Positions 10,506 to 22,169 of a stretch of 64,000 nt of DNA are shown here, piece by piece; position 1 is the first letter of the stretch, and every line of letters starts with the position of its first letter. The stretch spans positions 682,001 through 746,000 of the forward strand of contig JANUWI010000004.1 of NCBI GenBank assembly GCA_025504975.1, given 5' to 3'. Source of the DNA: Plenodomus lindquistii. Lineage: Eukaryota > Ascomycota > Dothideomycetes > Pleosporales > Leptosphaeriaceae. Below the pieces are notes generated by a model, which saw only the letters and a list, made by a program, of their open reading frames with translations, was not told where the DNA came from and ran no database searches. The translations under genes were made by a program, and so were the position numbers.

Positions 10506-10908
10506 ATGCAATTCACTCTAGCCGTAACGGCAATGTAATAACACGAGTACGCGCCTGGATGCCGCCATGTGTCAAGCTCTGTTCCAGCCTACACGCACGG
10601 CTCAGCGCCGACGATTGGTACGATAAGATGACGTTGCTCTATAACTTGATACCAAAAGCTGCTGATATTGTTCGCCTCGATCGTGTCGATGGTGCAAGTG
10701 GATATTATTCCTGGACGACGTGGAGACCAAGGTTTACAATGACCTTTGACTGTACACTCTCAGAAGATGATCCAATCCAGACCAGAGGTACCAAGGTGAA
10801 AAATCATTGGACTTGAAACCCTTCTTTCGCTAGTTCATAGGTATTAAGCGTAAGCCTATAAGAATCTCAATCGAAACACCAGAAACCCAACAAGGGTACC
10901 AACCCCAT
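10506..10908. other. convergent intergenic spacer
   Basis: 3' flanks of the histone chaperone and the NDR-type kinase. No gene or distinctive repeat seen. Confidence 0.5.
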
Positions 10909-13900
10909 TCAAGCACTCCCAGCAGCTACCCCAACCCTGTCAGCCCCCTGCCTCGCCGTTACGATCTTGTCCTCCAGATCCGGCAGCGAAAATCTTGGCC
11001 TGCGATACGTGTACCCTACAAACGCTCCCTTCTTCCTGAGTTCCAACACGGCACGTCCAACCTGCGGATCACGCAACAACTTATCCCTCGGCCTCTTCTT
11101 CTCCTTCTTGCGACGTCGTACTTTCTGGAAGCCCTTGCAGACTTGTTCGTACGCCGGAATAGGTGCTTGGCCTTTCGCAAATGCGGAGTCGGGGGTTGGC
11201 GTGGGTGCTTCGTCTCCCAAGAGACCTGCGACACAGGGTGTGGGGATCCCATCGACTTCATAGCTTGAGGAATCGAGATGGTCAGATGCACTCATAATCT
11301 CAGATTCATCGTCAAAGTACTTTGTTATGGGTTGGCCGCCATGGACACGTGGGACGAAGGGGGGCCGTGTCAAGTGGAGGGTTGACCATTGGATATTGCG
11401 GAAGAATGGGTGAGCTTTGATGTCTTCGGCATCGTTGTGGCACACGATATGGCCCGTGGTATAAAGGTTGCGGGTACGACGGGTGCCGATTGCTTTGTCG
11501 CGAAGTATCCAGTCGTTTTCGCGATATCGTTTCGAGGAGAGACGGTCCGGTCGCTCTTCTAGGAGGCGCGTGATCAGATCCATAGCATTGCGGGTGACGG
11601 ACATGAGGGGTACTCGGTCGATGTTTGGTCGGGCAAAGCGCTGATCGGGAGGAAATCGAAGCCAGCGGCGGTGATCCTGCTTGATATGAGAACGTTGGTC
11701 ACGGCTGTTTGCAGGAGACTTACAAGAATGCGCGCCTTGGTTGCTTGACGATTGTCGCAAAAGAACGGTGTACAGCCGTAGAGGCACTGTGAGATGGTCA
11801 GGCAAGCGTGGTCAAGTTCGAGCACCTGGACAAACCTCGTAGAGTATGATACCAATACTCCACCAATCGCATCTACCGTCATAGTTTTCACCGCGAACAA
11901 CCTCTGGTGCCATGTATTGACTCGTTCCAACAACACTCTTTGCGAATCGACGCCTCTGTGTGCGATTTAGCCAGTCAATAATAGGTCCATTTGCCGCATC
12001 CTGCTTCGCTTCGTTACGACCACGCTCACCCTGGCCACCGTTGATCAAGTCGAAAGTTTGACGAGCATCCTGGCGAACTTGTTCCTCCTCGATGTCCTGG
12101 GCGTCGCCTTGAACCTGCAGACCTAAATCACGAAGGAGTCCGTAGCGCTGCTCGTTGTAATACGTCTGATTATGAGTCCAGTGTCCATCGAATGCCAGAC
12201 CGAAGTCAGAAATCTTGAGGTGGCCGGAAGCAGTGATCAGAAAGTTGTCGGGCTTGACATCGCGGTGAATCCAATTCATTCGGTGCGCTTCCTCGATGCA
12301 GAGGATCATCTCGGCGAGATACCACTTCGCAACATTCTCGTCCAAGACATCTTCACGGAGGAGCAAGCCAAGGAAATCACCACCCATCATATACTCCATG
12401 ACCAAGTACAGATTATTGTTGTCTTGGAACGCGGAGACCAGTGGTACTACCCACCTCGAATTTTCGGATGCAACAAGAAAGTCGCGTTCGGCGCGGAGAT
12501 GGCCCTCTTGGCTGTTGCGCAGCATGTCGGACTTGCGGATAACCTTCATAGCAAAGACTTGCTTGGCCTTGCGTGTTGGTGGCGATGATTGCCTCTCCGC
12601 CATGGCAGGCTCCACAAAACGTGTGAGCTGGTTTTCGCTACCTCGCAGATCACCGCTGTGCTCGCTCTTCTCTCGAACGAGACGAACGACCCCAAAACTG
12701 CCTTTGCCTAGAACACGAACGATGTCGTAATTAGATACGTGTACACCCTTCATGGTCTGTCTAGCCAGGGTGTTCGACTTCATTACACGTGTCTGACGAA
12801 GATGATAACTCTCAGCGAGATACTATTCTCGTCTCTTCTGGTAGCGTTGCTCATTCGCCATAGCCATGGCAAATAACTTACGCTCCATTTGACGAAGACG
12901 TAAGGATCGTGGCGATGACTTTGGCGTCAGCAGTTGGTCGAAGTGGGATTCAAAGAACACCTTTGCTGCTGCTGCGTTCTCGATGGTCGTGACAGAGGGC
13001 GCGCAAAGGCGAGGTGCGTCTTGACGAGGGAAGACGAGAAATTGAGAGGGCATCTGGTCGGTACTTGGCTCGTGCATGGGTGGAAAACCGCTCGTAGAGA
13101 TGTTTCGAGTGACGTTCTGAACCCTCTGGGTGGTTTCGCCTGACATGGGTCCCGTGGATGAGACGAAAGAAGTTGGCGCTGTAGATTGGCTCAGCAATGC
13201 ATTGCTGGTGCTGATGACACTCGACGTTAGGGATGTGATATCAGTCATTGCCGGTTGTGGCGATGTTGCCGCGGACTGAGTACTGATATACTGGTGGAAT
13301 GCAGCTGTCTGGACGGTGGGCCGAGAACTTAGCTTTGGCCTGTGAATTACAGTGTCATTGTGGAGAAGAGCAGCGGAGATCTTTGAAGTTAGCTGACGCG
13401 ATAGGCCTGGCGTCGATCTGCTTGTATGTAGAGCAGCAAGATGAAACGGTCGCTCGGACAGAATTGGTTCAGACTCGCCATCGAACGCAGTGGCTTTTGG
13501 AAATGACGACAAGGAAGAGCTCCGTCGATGTAGGAGAAGAGCAGGTAGAGTCATGGGAGTTTCGGGAGAACTAGAGCTTCGTAGCGATTGCTTCACGAAT
13601 GTGTTGTTGTCATCTGCGCGGCGAGTACTGTCGGTTGCACTGGATGTACGTGGGTCAACCAAAGAGTTGGCTTGCTCAGCACTTTGATTTGAGCCTACGT
13701 ATAGCATTAGCGTAGGAGCACACAACCACATTCGGGATTTTGCTGCTCGTACTTTTGCCATTGCGAAATATGGAGAAGATCCTGATGCCTCCGCGTCGAA
13801 GGTTGGTAAGGGTCCGGCTTGCGGGGGTGCCGCTGCGGCTGCGCGATGCCTTTTCACCATCTGCAGACCGCTCAACGACGCGTACCTTGCCCTTGTCCCT

Positions 13901-13960
13901 GGAATTCAACCGCGGGCTATTGATGTCTTTTCTTTTCCGTGTGGCAACCAGAGAAATCAT
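10909..13960 (-). CDS. NDR-family AGC protein kinase (Ppk35-like) with one in-frame TAG
   Basis: Four exons, complement(join(10909..11676,11724..11786,11837..13694,13753..13960)) with exon 3's partner boundary at 11836; introns of 58, 49 and 47 nt all have GT-AG ends and branch-like CTAAT/CTGAC/GTGACC elements. The frame spans 965 codons from the ATG at 13960. A basic, Ser-rich N-terminus leads into a helical N-terminal regulatory region (the Mob-binding region in NDR kinases), then the kinase domain with GKGSFG, the lysine in FAMKV, HRDVKPDN and DFG, a long insert between DFG and the activation segment as in NDR kinases, the APE motif, and a hydrophobic motif ending FVGYTY. Codon 360 (12823-12825) is TAG just before the kinase domain, in otherwise coding-looking sequence; no intron that keeps the frame removes it. 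It may be a disabled allele, a sequence error or a readthrough site. Function in polarity or growth signalling is inferred from the family. Confidence 0.8.
12823..12825 (-). other. in-frame TAG codon within the NDR-type kinase
   Basis: On the minus strand the codons read ...CGA GAA TAG TAT CTC GCT GAG. The frame is the same on both sides: 13 codons later comes the ATG that opens the kinase-domain half. A change of TGG to TAG would equal C to T at a CpA on the plus strand. Confidence 0.9.
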
Positions 13961-15192
13961 CTCAGAGGCCGATTGAAAGTCAATATTGGTCGGGTAGTGC
14001 TGCTGGGAGAATAACAATATGCGCAGTCGTGCCACGACCGAGCGATGTCAGTGACGAAGGAAAAGTAAAGCAACATCTTGACACGACCATGTGCAGGTAT
14101 GTGCACGTTGTGGAAAGACCCATGACCGCAGTGAAGGTAAGAGTGACAGTTAGACGGGAGAAAGCGTGGAGTACGAGGCGCACCTTCTGGATCTGCCTCA
14201 TGAGAGATCAGAAGTAAGCAACGATGCAGCTGGTCGCCTCTACCTACAGCGTCTTGATAGAAAATATCTCTTGAATCTCGGGGGCTAAGGTTCTCCATAT
14301 TCAGAGGTCGAGGGCTACTGTGCTCTAACTTTGTTCCGCGGCGACACACTAGCCTATCAGCAGGCCAGTAGCTATACGCGTGAGTAGCAGGAAGCCATAC
14401 GTTGGTCGGACAATATCGGTGAGTGCCTGCGCATCTCGTGATTTGATGCTTGGATTTGGCAACGCGCGCATGATCCAGCCTTTTGCCAATGAGACGGCAA
14501 GACGTGGACAGCCAAGTCAAGCGTGGTATGCAACACTACAGCTCTCACAGTCTCGACAACTTCTTCCTTCATACTCACAAGTTGCCTGCCGTCTTTGTGT
14601 TGCATACTACGCTTCTGCGAATCAGCACTGTCGTTGGTCAAGCTGGACGTACAGCAGCAAGCCCCGCATCCTCGGCTGTGGCGCTCCTTATCGCTTATCA
14701 CGACGACATCGTAGCGTCGTCGACATCGTCACGTCGCGTCACCTGCCCTCACACACCATATCGTCCTCCAGAGGGAGGCGGGGTATCCACCGGGCGCAGG
14801 ATTCGGATCTCAGTACAGCCTGAATAATACTCTGCATTCTCACAGAGTCGCCCAAGCCAGTGATTTTCAAGCACATCAACGATTGCATCCTGCCTTCAAC
14901 AGCAGCAACCGAAGCTAAGCCTCAATCCGGACGTGGTTGCCAGCGACTCTCGCCCATGCGAACGACGCAAAGAGACTAGAGCTTTCGTCTTCCATTGTGA
15001 CTGTCGTCACAATCTGTTGCTACTTATTAGCTCGCGCGGCTGTCTCACCTGACCGATACATTTGGAGTTCTCAGCGTAAAGAGCGTCAACGTTCAATACG
15101 ATCGAATTTTGGACTTTGCTGCCCAACCCGAAAGCCAACTACTACGAGAAATATTCCCTCTTTCTGAAGTCAGCAGTCAAAGATCAGAAGTC
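13961..15192. other. divergent promoter region, kinase and Yippee gene
   Basis: About 1.2 kb between two divergent starts. Several open frames of 100-190 codons cross it on both strands, but their composition (Arg, Ser, His and Cys-rich, no motif) is that of chance frames. No repeat seen. Confidence 0.5.
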
Positions 15193-15873
15193 ATGCTTAA
15201 CGTTCCCACAACACCGTTTCCCCTCTACCTTCTCCCTAGCAACCCGTTCCGTCGACGCCGGAGTTCCGCATACTCATCGTCTACGACTTCGACTGGATCG
15301 CCGTCTTCATCACCACCACAGCCTACCTCGTTCCTCTGCAACAACCCCACCTCTCATCTCCGTTGCTACAAATGTTTCTCCGATCTTGTACCTGTATCGT
15401 CCATCATCAGTAAAGGCTTCACCGGCCGACATGGAAAGGCGTATCTTGTCGCGCCGCCATCCTCAGCCAGTGTGCTGGGTGGTGGAGATACTCCAATTAG
15501 TTGGACTAAAGATGACTTACCCAACACTCTCACACACAAAGCCGTACCCAGACAACTCGTGACAGGCGCTCATACTGTATCGGACATTAGTTGTCGCAGC
15601 TGCGGCTGTGTGCTGGGCTGGAAATATGTCGACGCTGCAGAAGATGCGCAGAAGTACAAGATTGGCAAATTCATCCTCGAGACGAAGAGAGTGGTGAAGA
15701 GTGCAGGCTGGGAAGACACTCATACAGACTACGACGGCGGTTTGGTAGGCAAGGACGAAGATATTGAATTTGACTCGCAAGACGAGGATGAATGTGAGGA
15801 TTTGTTCAGTGGTATATGGACCCCGCAGCTTGCGAAGAGTAGACGCAGGAATCGCGTTCTCAGCCGTACTTAA
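15193..15873 (+). CDS. Yippee-type zinc-binding domain protein
   Basis: Single exon, 226 residues from the ATG at 15193, the first ATG in a frame open further upstream. The Yippee fold binds one zinc through two CxxC pairs. Both are present: CYKC at about residue 59 and CRSC at about residue 137. Between and after them are the conserved landmarks GRHGKAYLV, TGAHTVSDI and LGWKYV followed by QKYKIGKFILE. The N-terminus is Ser/Pro-rich and the C-terminus acidic (DEDIEFDSQDEDECED). Fungal Yippee proteins are poorly characterised; relation to Moh1 or Mis18-like proteins is possible. The stop codon is followed after three bases by a run of 16 C. Confidence 0.9.
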   Translation: MLNVPTTPFPLYLLPSNPFRRRRSSAYSSSTTSTGSPSSSPPQPTSFLCNNPTSHLRCYKCFSDLVPVSSIISKGFTGRHGKAYLVAPPSSASVLGGGDTPISWTKDDLPNTLTHKAVPRQLVTGAHTVSDISCRSCGCVLGWKYVDAAEDAQKYKIGKFILETKRVVKSAGWEDTHTDYDGGLVGKDEDIEFDSQDEDECEDLFSGIWTPQLAKSRRRNRVLSRT

Positions 15874-16292
15874 TCACCCCCCCCCCCCCCCCGGACGAAC
15901 AGCATGTACTGTGCACCGTTGCGATGCTGGCACTCGCTCTAGGATCTTTCAGCGCTTTTGAAACGGTTTTGGATGGCGCTGGTGCATGACCATCAGCCTT
16001 CAGGGCTTCACGAACTTTCTTTATGACAGATACCCCTCATTATCACTACGCTACACCGCATATACCCCGACCAGATACCCTTATATTGCTGTTATATCTA
16101 CCCTTGCAGGTATTGCAAAGGCAGACAGGCTGTTAACCATTTTCATAGAAATCAACTAATTCATCATCCCCTTCCCTCTGACCAAGATCATGTCGTTCGC
16201 CCGTGTTCGCCTCCGGTTCGCGTACTACACCTGCTCACATTGCACACGAGCTTTATACAATCATCGCTTGATATGTCTTAATTTTCAACTCT
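15874..16292. other. intergenic spacer with a C16 homopolymer
   Basis: Begins with the 3' flank of the Yippee gene and a run of 16 consecutive C at 15877-15892. No other feature seen. Confidence 0.6.
15877..15892 (+). repeat. poly(C) homopolymer, 16 nt
   Basis: Sixteen consecutive C three bases after the TAA stop of the Yippee gene, therefore in its 3' UTR. Length is likely to be unstable in replication and in sequencing. Confidence 0.95.
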
Positions 16293-16496
16293 CTACGCTT
16301 CAGGACTCAAGTCAGCTGGCCTTCGTGCTATTGGCCATTGATCCCGTTGATCCCGCTGATCTCTCCTCATTCTTTGATGAATCTGATGCCACACCGTGAA
16401 ACCAATACCCATAACTATTAGTAGCGCTATCAAACTCAATATCACGAGCACTGCGACAGTAGAACCATCGTGCTGAGACGCTGAGTCGCTCATCAT
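16293..16496 (-). CDS. putative small single-pass membrane protein
   Basis: A 67-residue frame opening with two adjacent ATG codons at 16496. Residues about 12-33 form one strong hydrophobic segment (VAVLVILSLIALLIVMGIGF), followed by a basic stretch with three RDQ repeats, which fits a single-pass protein with a cytosolic basic tail. I do not recognise it, and a chance hydrophobic frame cannot be ruled out. Confidence 0.35.
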   Translation of the reverse strand: MMSDSASQHDGSTVAVLVILSLIALLIVMGIGFTVWHQIHQRMRRDQRDQRDQWPIARRPADLSPEA

Positions 16497-18425
16497 ACGT
16501 GGTGTTCGCTGAGGGTGCTCTTTGAAGCAAGTTTTAAGATCTTTTAGTATATTAGGATGCTGCGGAACTGGATTCTGATGGGGCAAGCAAAGTGGGATGA
16601 TGGCTTGGGAATAATTTGAAAAGCTTGATAGTGCTGAGGTTATGGGTACAAGAAGCTATCTCGTGGCCACTGGAAAGCTTGCTGGTCGCGTGTCTTTCCG
16701 AGCGACACGCTCTGAATCGCATGGCAGCAAACTTGCCAGTGCGGAAGAGGAGAGATATTTGCGGTGCTCTCTATGGGTCCTTGTTGACAAGGCTAACATC
16801 CAGCAGTTGCTGGAGGTCATGACCGATATTGATGCCCAGGGACCGTCATCAATATTGACTATCGGTTGACCATGGGAAAGTTTCGTGAGCCAAGCACGGA
16901 AAGTATGGATAGATGACGCCCAGCATTCCTCCGAACCGCCAAGGAGTGCTGTACGACGATGAGGTGTGTGATGTTTCCGGCACTTCAGTCGTGTAAGCAT
17001 GAAGCTAGTGAATTGAGAACAAGTGGAATGAGGTGCAAGTGTATCCTGCAATGGAAGCGGTGAGCAACCAGATGGGTGACGAGAGTTTTTCCAATGCCAT
17101 GTAGCATACAATGGTTGGCTAGACGAGGCTGGCCATTCAAGAAGGAGGTGGTGTGGCACGACTTCCCCATCTGGCGTCCCGACCCCTCCCCACGGAAAGC
17201 ACGAGCCACGAGCAACGCCCGCCCTTACGACGGGACGACAACAATCCGATGCAAGACGTGTCAATCGCATCCAGGGCCAAAAGAAGTTGTCGCTACTGCA
17301 GGTGCAATGTGGGTGAGAGGAGCAGTCGTCCAACACGCGACAATGTTGTGGAGATGCAGGAGACTCACCGCTCAGCCCGCATCCGCGGCTGACTGATATT
17401 GGCCCACAAGACTCGCTGATTCTTGATGCGCATGACAGGTCCAAAGGTACCTACACAGTATACATAGGTGTTGCTGCCATCACATAGCCCGCACGTCAAT
17501 CTAGAACCCTTGGTACGTCTTACAGCACAATGACATGGAAGCGGCTATGTAGGAAGTATCAATCGGCCCTCGATTGAGACACTGTATGTAGAATAGAGTA
17601 CAGTGTGAAAGCAAGGCCATGGGATGACGACAGCCATGACAAGGAGCTGGTCACCTGCTGCAGGCGGGGAAGGGCTGATGCTAGGCCGTAACCCCCACGA
17701 CTGATGTTTGTACCTAGCGCGTCCGGCGGTAAACGGCCGTCCAGTCCTCGGCCAAAATGCCATCAACTAGTTAACCCAAAGCCAGAGCGCAGTAGAGTAC
17801 ATGTTGCAGGACGCGACTCAGTCTGGGAATAACGGCTGACCAGTACGCCATGGATCGAGTCATGTGACGGCGTCTCGGCGCATGCGGTGTGAGGGGAGCT
17901 GTCGAGGAAAGCGTGCGTTCAAGCATTACAAGATGCGATCGACGACGCACATCATCCGCCAGACGTGCTGTGTCTGGCAAGGGCCGGGTTGCGGGGCTGT
18001 GGGGGGTTGACGGCTTGTGTGTGTTGCGCAGGGGAAAGTGGCCAGGCCAGCCGCCAGCGGGCATTGTCGAATGAGGCGAGTCCACACGCACCCACTCACT
18101 CTCTTCCTTTGCTCGTCCTCGGTGTCCTGCCTTCACATCTGATCTGAAACTACCCATATCCAGATTGTGTGAATGGCTCGTTGGCATTCGCAGCACCTTC
18201 ACCCGTCCCCACTGCTCCTGCCCACCTTGCATCTGCATTCGTCCACCTCGCTCAAGGGCTCGTATAATTGGCCCAGCCCGCTACAGCGAGCCTAGCCTCG
18301 GCAGCCTTTTGCAAGAGCCTTCCCCAAAGTCTCTGCGCACATCAATTACAGTAGCCCTTGGTTTGACTGTTGCCCGCTGGTACTCTATATCGCTTACAGG
18401 TAGCGTGCAAACTTCGCTGGCCATT
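16497..18425. other. gene-poor spacer upstream of the HAL-type kinase
   Basis: About 1.9 kb. A 262-codon minus-strand frame at 16656-17444 is rich in Cys, Ser, His and Trp without motifs and is not accepted as a gene. The last part is the long 5' leader and promoter of the kinase at 18426. Confidence 0.5.
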
Positions 18426-20594
18426 ATGCCGATGGTTGGGACTGGCTCTCGACAATTGGCCATATCTTTCCAAGAACCCACGCTATCTGATCGCCTGCAC
18501 CACCGAGATTCACGCTTAGTCGAACACCATGTTCCCATCGAAGAGGAGGATGAGAGCAACGGCTCAGCAAGCGAGCCGGCCGAGCCCCTCACACCTACCA
18601 GTCACAACAGCGAGGGTACACCTTTCTCCGACCAATTTCGCCATGGCGAGTACGGCCAAGAGCACACGGACGACCACGTAGACGACGTTTTTGCCACACC
18701 TCGACCAGCCACACGCGACATGCCCTCAAAGAGCCCACCCCAAGACGTGCCCCAAGCTTCACCACCCGTTGCAACCCCGCCAACTTCGGCCCAGACAACG
18801 GCACGTCAGCTTGAACAGAATGTGTCCCCCGACAAGTCCAGGTTGGGAAAGCGTGTGGGTCTGTTTGTGCGCAATAAGCTACATAGAGCACATTCGGACA
18901 AGGACAGTCAGCCGCAGACTGCATCTTTTAATGAACCCGTCGCATCCGCGAAACAAAAGCCCAAAACCAACACGTACATTGTCAAGACTGGTGTAGATGG
19001 ACCCGCAAGTGTTTCAACCCCAGCAGTAGACATACCAAAACATGGTCGAAGGTTAAGCACCTTCTCATTCACACGACGCTCCGACAGATCATCACGAGCC
19101 AATTCACCGCCTCTCTCGGCGTCGCCAATAAACGCCGTGTCACCAGACAAGGGGTCAAATCTCGGCAAGAAGCCGGCTTCTACCACAGCTTTATCTAGTA
19201 TGAGTCGTCCTCGGCCTGGAATTACCTGGGCCGGGAGTGATAGCGCGAGCGCAACGAAGAAATCCATGTGGTCACGAAGGCGATCTGCCAGCACAGAACG
19301 GGTTCCTCGAATCGGCAAGGCTGAAGACACACCAACTGCAGGTATGCTCAACACTTTCTCAAAGCCGGCCGTTGCAGGCGTGGGCATGAAGGCTCGACGG
19401 CTCAGCGTCAATTTGCCGGACGAGTTCATCATCGATTGGTGTGATCTGGACAAAGAGTTCAAATCCTCCAGCCTCATGCCAGGCAAGCGAGGCAAGATTC
19501 TGGGCAAGGGTGCAACGTCTGAGGTGCGGATCATGGCTCGGAGAACATCCCTAATGAGGGACGAAGAGCTAGTGGCAGTAAAGGAGTTTAGGGAACGCGA
19601 CAAGGATGAAACAGAGGAAGACTACGTTCTCAAGATCAAATCCGAGTACAGCATCGCAAAGAGTTTGCACCACCCGAACATTGTTGAAACAGTTCGACTT
19701 TGCACCAATCGAGATCGCTGGAACCACGTCATGGAATTTTGCACATATGGGGAAGTGTATACATTGGTGGAGCGCAAGTTGTTCGCTGGTGGAGTAGAAG
19801 GGTTTTACAGCCGCGACGATCGACTTTGCTTTTTCAAGCAATTGCTTCGGGGCGTCGACTACCTTCACAGTCATGGCATCGCACATCGAGACATCAAACT
19901 GGAGAATCTTCTACTCAGCAAGGAAGGTCATCTCAAAATCTCTGATTTCGGGGTTGCTGAGGTCTTCAGCGGCGAGCATCCTGGCCTACGAGCTTCTGGA
20001 GGCGAGTGCGGCAAGAATATGGGTCAGATCCGCCTTTCAGAACCAGGTATCTGCGGAAGTTTACCCTACATCGCTCCCGAAGTGCTGGAAAAAGATCATG
20101 CATACGATCCTCGTCCGCTCGACATCTGGTCTTGCGCTATTGTCTACTTGACAATGACATTTGGTGGCTGTCCGTGGCAGGCTGCCAAAGTCGAGTTCGA
20201 CTACTACGCTAGATTCAAGAAAGGCTGGGATGCTTTCTTGGAGCATCATCCTGACGGCACCATCTTCGACGGCGAGGATGGACATCCAAGGTGTGGGAAG
20301 CTTTTCAGCCTGATCGAACCGCCGTCGATTAAGCGTCTGATCTTAAAGATGCTGCACCCCATACCTAGCAAACGCATCATGATACGCGACGTTCTTAAGA
20401 CGACTTGCATCAAGAACATTGGCTGTTGCTGCCCTGAGTCGTATGATGACCCGAAAGTAGTGTTTGACGCTTCGAAAGCATCGAGTGTGAGAAATGCGGC
20501 ACCGAAGAAGTACCTCCATCACCACATACCGCCAAAGCCCGAGAACAAGGTTGGCAAGGCATTAACCCATCGATTCGATATGGGTGAACGATAG
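18426..20594 (+). CDS. HAL4/SAT4-like serine/threonine protein kinase
   Basis: Single exon, 722 residues. The start is the ATG at 18426, the first in a frame that is open for another 87 codons upstream without an ATG. The N-terminal 350 residues are Ser/Thr/Pro-rich and probably disordered, with several basic RRxS sites. The kinase domain runs from about 356 to 665: GKGATSEV, the lysine in VAVKEF, HRDIKLEN, DFG, and APE (IAPEVLE), followed by the characteristic C-terminal CCCPE and the tail of fungal HAL/NPR1-group kinases. Yeast Hal4/Hal5 stabilise potassium and nutrient transporters at the plasma membrane; the same role here is inferred from the family. No intron is needed to explain the frame. 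Confidence 0.92.
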   Translation: MPMVGTGSRQLAISFQEPTLSDRLHHRDSRLVEHHVPIEEEDESNGSASEPAEPLTPTSHNSEGTPFSDQFRHGEYGQEHTDDHVDDVFATPRPATRDMPSKSPPQDVPQASPPVATPPTSAQTTARQLEQNVSPDKSRLGKRVGLFVRNKLHRAHSDKDSQPQTASFNEPVASAKQKPKTNTYIVKTGVDGPASVSTPAVDIPKHGRRLSTFSFTRRSDRSSRANSPPLSASPINAVSPDKGSNLGKKPASTTALSSMSRPRPGITWAGSDSASATKKSMWSRRRSASTERVPRIGKAEDTPTAGMLNTFSKPAVAGVGMKARRLSVNLPDEFIIDWCDLDKEFKSSSLMPGKRGKILGKGATSEVRIMARRTSLMRDEELVAVKEFRERDKDETEEDYVLKIKSEYSIAKSLHHPNIVETVRLCTNRDRWNHVMEFCTYGEVYTLVERKLFAGGVEGFYSRDDRLCFFKQLLRGVDYLHSHGIAHRDIKLENLLLSKEGHLKISDFGVAEVFSGEHPGLRASGGECGKNMGQIRLSEPGICGSLPYIAPEVLEKDHAYDPRPLDIWSCAIVYLTMTFGGCPWQAAKVEFDYYARFKKGWDAFLEHHPDGTIFDGEDGHPRCGKLFSLIEPPSIKRLILKMLHPIPSKRIMIRDVLKTTCIKNIGCCCPESYDDPKVVFDASKASSVRNAAPKKYLHHHIPPKPENKVGKALTHRFDMGER

Positions 20595-22169
20595 TTTGAC
20601 TGTTGCATTTTACGATCACACTTTCATGATTGCATACGCCGGTGCTCTAGCTAGCGAAGCATGGCATGACAAAAGGCGTTCTAGTGCTTCATTTTCCAAA
20701 CATGTATCTGGCGACATTGATTTACGACTGCATGTACGCTATAAGAGCTTTGACTATCTGTATGAACAGACATTAATACTAGGCACCTTCAACTGCGCTT
20801 CTTAGTTTCCGCAAGCCACTCTACCGCTGTTCCGTTTCTTGTCATGTCAACATCCAAGTCTACCTCCACACCGTTACCTTGTGCTTGTGGACCCATTGAC
20901 CCTAGTTATTGGTAGCCCTGCAGACGTCTTCCGTAACTTAGCTCCGACGATCACGCTTCAGCGATCGTGCGACTACAGTAGCTTCACCCTGGCGCACAGC
21001 CGATCTTCCCGCTGCGGCCGACGGCGCCTCGAAGGTTTGGTCATTATTGTATCTTACGTATGTAGCAGTTCCGGCTGGGCGTATCTGTAGAATTCGCCTG
21101 GCTTCACGATACGGTTGTGGCTATTGTATCCCGAAGAGATCGCGTATTTTCCTGTTCTCCATGCGTCCGGCATGGCGCCGAGCCGCATGTTGCTGTTCCG
21201 TTGGAGTAATGACGGTAGTTGCAGAGTGACGATTGCGGTGAACGAGTTAATGAATGATACAGGCACGGACATGGCCTGGTCCATGTTTGCGCCTGCATCA
21301 TATTGCCTTGATAGACGACTCAAGGCAGGTTGATCTCTCTACCTCGGTCAGCTCAGTTCTTCAACACATCCAACACACCTTGGCATGCATAGTGACATAG
21401 CTTATCTCGACTCGTATCAACCATGACAACCTCTGCAGGTGAGATTGGAACGACTGGTCCACGGTAGACTGCACTGTACCGCACAAGGCCCACTGATGCG
21501 ACTACTTCTATACTATGTGCAAGTAAGATATAGTGATCCCTGCTGTCGCACTCGCAAAGCCATCACCTGGATAGTCAACACGAGCGTGAACGAACGACAT
21601 CACCAAACAGCCAACGTGCACGATCGCCTCGCTCAGTAGTCTCCCGAGGCATACACTATAACCTTTTGAAAGGGTCTGCGAATGCACAGCTTGTCCCTGG
21701 GCTAGGTAACTTCGCCTCTACCCCACCACAAGCATCTCACCTCACTCCACCGCGACTAATAATTATACCTCCAATATGATGTCATTTCTTACCACGCATT
21801 AGTAACCGATGATGAGTCAACGATAGGAGGGGGCGCCGATGGGATAAGCTCGGGCAGGGTGTGTCATGGGTTGGGAGTAAGGGTATGGGTGAACGATCGA
21901 GCGTGGGGAGGACGTGTCGGTCCGACACGGACAGACATCTGGGGAGTGGGGAATGGGACCAGGATGGGCACATAGAGTAGTAAGTCCCCTACGACATGAC
22001 TGATTCTTGATATGATTGATTCTTGATAGGTTTCCAACATGTCTCCTAGATCATGCAGGTTTGTCTTTTCTGTAACACGGATTGTTCGCGTGCATTTGTG
22101 CTAATCATCATACACACCATGGACTTTTCGCCCTACGGCATACGTCCTTAGCATTCACCAATCAGCCGC
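20595..22169. other. intergenic spacer
   Basis: About 1.6 kb between the 3' ends of convergent genes. Only short frames, none with recognisable composition or motif. Nothing seen. Confidence 0.5.

Noticed and set aside
12823..12881. Intron with perfect GTAAGT donor ending at the kinase TAG
   Set aside because: It is 59 nt, not a multiple of three, and the joined frame hits a TGA within four codons. The region it would remove looks coding.
16656..17444. 262-codon minus-strand frame
   Set aside because: Cys/Ser/His/Trp-rich without motif; the composition is that of a chance frame in GC-rich DNA.
18165..18425. N-terminal extension of the HAL-type kinase frame
   Set aside because: Begins with a TTG and has no ATG before 18426; the translated leader has no protein-like composition.
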